DNA from: an uncultured Clostridium sp.
GTDB taxonomy: Bacteria > Bacillota > Clostridia > Oscillospirales > Acutalibacteraceae
Reading direction: 5' to 3'
Assembly: GCA_934717555.1 (NCBI GenBank)
Contig: CAKUYY010000034.1
Location: 1 to 14,183 of the forward strand
Length of the DNA: 14,183 nucleotides
Both the position numbers and the translations under genes were made by a program. The notes under the pieces were generated by a model that saw nothing but the letters and a program-made list of their open reading frames with translations, did no database searches and was not told the origin of the DNA. Positions 13,482 through 14,183 of this stretch are shown piece after piece. Position 1 is the first letter of the stretch. Every line of letters starts with the position of its first letter.

Positions 13482-14183
13482 GGGCTTGACCTCCTAATCG
13501 TTTATAATCGTCAAAAAAGTTCGGATAAGATTTGCAGATACTCTGCGCGTCGGTAAGCTCTACCGTTGTTTGGGAACAAAGGGCGGCGATGGAAAGGGCC
13601 ATCACAATGCGATGGTCATTATATCCTTCCGCCTTTCCTCCCAAGAATGTGGGAACCCCCGTGAGAATAAGCCCGTCGGGGAGCTCTTCCACTTTTCCGC
13701 CCAACCGGCGGATACCATCCGCGATGGCGGTAAGGCGGTCGCTCTCTTTGATACGCAGCCGGGCGGCCCCGGTGATACGGGTTACCCCTTCCGCCAGGGC
13801 GCCGGTGACGGCCAAAATGGGCACCAAGTCTGGGATCTGGGAGGCGTCAATATCGATGCCCCGCAAGGGATGGGGGATGACCGTAACACAGGACTCATCT
13901 TCCAATACCTCAGCCCCAAAACGGCGGAACAAGCGGGCAGCCTCCTGGTCCCCTTGGGTAGAAGAAAGGGAAAGTCCACGTATGGTCAGAGGTTTCTCTC
14001 CCAGAGCGCCGGCCGCCAGGAAAAAGGCGGCCTGTGACCAATCCCCCTCTACCGTGCAGTCACAGGGAAGATAGCGCTGGTTTCCAGGAATGGAATATCC
14101 ATCCGCGTCCCGAGAGATTTGCACACCGAATTGATAGAGCATTTCCAGGGTCATGTCCACATATCCGGCGGATTCCAGCGGGC
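13471..14183 (-). CDS. aroA: 3-phosphoshikimate 1-carboxyvinyltransferase (EPSP synthase), C-terminal part
   Basis: The enzyme joins phosphoenolpyruvate to shikimate-3-phosphate to form EPSP. The gene runs off the right edge of the window; about 236 codons of the C-terminal half are visible. The reading frame stays open to the edge, and the first visible residues (PLESAGYVDMTLEMLYQFGV) match the conserved middle of the family, so the true start lies outside. Further motifs are EGDWSQAAFFLAAGAL, the active-site RIKESDRL, and NDHRIVMALSIAAL near the end, all intact. The last codons overlap aroC by 11 nt. Whether it is class I or II (glyphosate sensitivity) cannot be judged, because the N-terminal motifs are missing from the window. 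Confidence 0.96.
   Translation of the reverse strand, partial: PLESAGYVDMTLEMLYQFGVQISRDADGYSIPGNQRYLPCDCTVEGDWSQAAFFLAAGALGEKPLTIRGLSLSSTQGDQEAARLFRRFGAEVLEDESCVTVIPHPLRGIDIDASQIPDLVPILAVTGALAEGVTRITGAARLRIKESDRLTAIADGIRRLGGKVEELPDGLILTGVPTFLGGKAEGYNDHRIVMALSIAALCSQTTVELTDAQSICKSYPNFFDDYKRLGGQAHVI

Noticed and set aside
1..14183. CRISPR array, prophage or insertion sequence with transposase
   Set aside because: No regularly spaced direct repeats, no phage structural or integrase genes and no transposase motifs were found on either strand.

Overview
The window looks like a chromosomal segment of a Gram-positive anaerobe of the Bacillota, most likely class Clostridia. The evidence is strong AGGAGG-type ribosome binding sites, consensus TTGACA/TATAAT promoters with 17-nt spacers, compact U-tailed terminators, a two-iron desulfoferrodoxin, a SEC-C methionine aminopeptidase, and a YtrA-type GntR/ABC cassette. 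The species is not identified. No phage, plasmid, transposase, integrase or CRISPR locus is visible.

Layout, left to right. Bases 1-107 are one copy of a structured repeat whose second copy lies in opposite orientation at 10848-10954. A cysteine operon follows: serine acetyltransferase (237-887) and cysteinyl-tRNA synthetase (888-2297), closed by a terminator. Next is a self-contained regulated transporter, with a consensus promoter overlapped by a perfect 29-nt palindromic operator, a short GntR repressor, an ABC ATPase and a six-helix permease (2352-4308). A small conserved protein on the minus strand (4412-4600) is divergent from desulfoferrodoxin (4784-5173). Methionine aminopeptidase (5405-6277) has its ribosome binding site buried in a 12-bp hairpin. 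A zinc-ribbon membrane protein of unknown role (6387-7337) and a minus-strand tRNA-Val(GAC) (7507-7582) come next, separated by back-to-back terminators. A patatin-like phospholipase follows (7936-8793).

From about 8794 to 10815 the sequence is visibly AT-richer. It holds a long empty stretch, a short QueG-like iron-sulfur protein and a SPL-family radical SAM protein. The gap 10816-11259 is packed with inverted repeats. The right end is a minus-strand aromatic amino acid operon in the order aroA (cut by the window edge), aroC, pheA. These genes overlap by 11 and 4 nt, so they are probably translationally coupled. They turn shikimate-3-phosphate into phenylpyruvate by way of EPSP, chorismate and prephenate. 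The operon ends in a terminator at 11187-11237.

Most genes are ordinary housekeeping functions. The non-coding structures are more unusual: the inverted dispersed repeat whose only two core differences preserve RNA pairing, the hairpin cluster beside its right copy, the sequestered start of the aminopeptidase with an alternative pairing partner upstream, and the palindromic operator of the GntR/ABC cassette. I do not see a clearly new multi-gene system.
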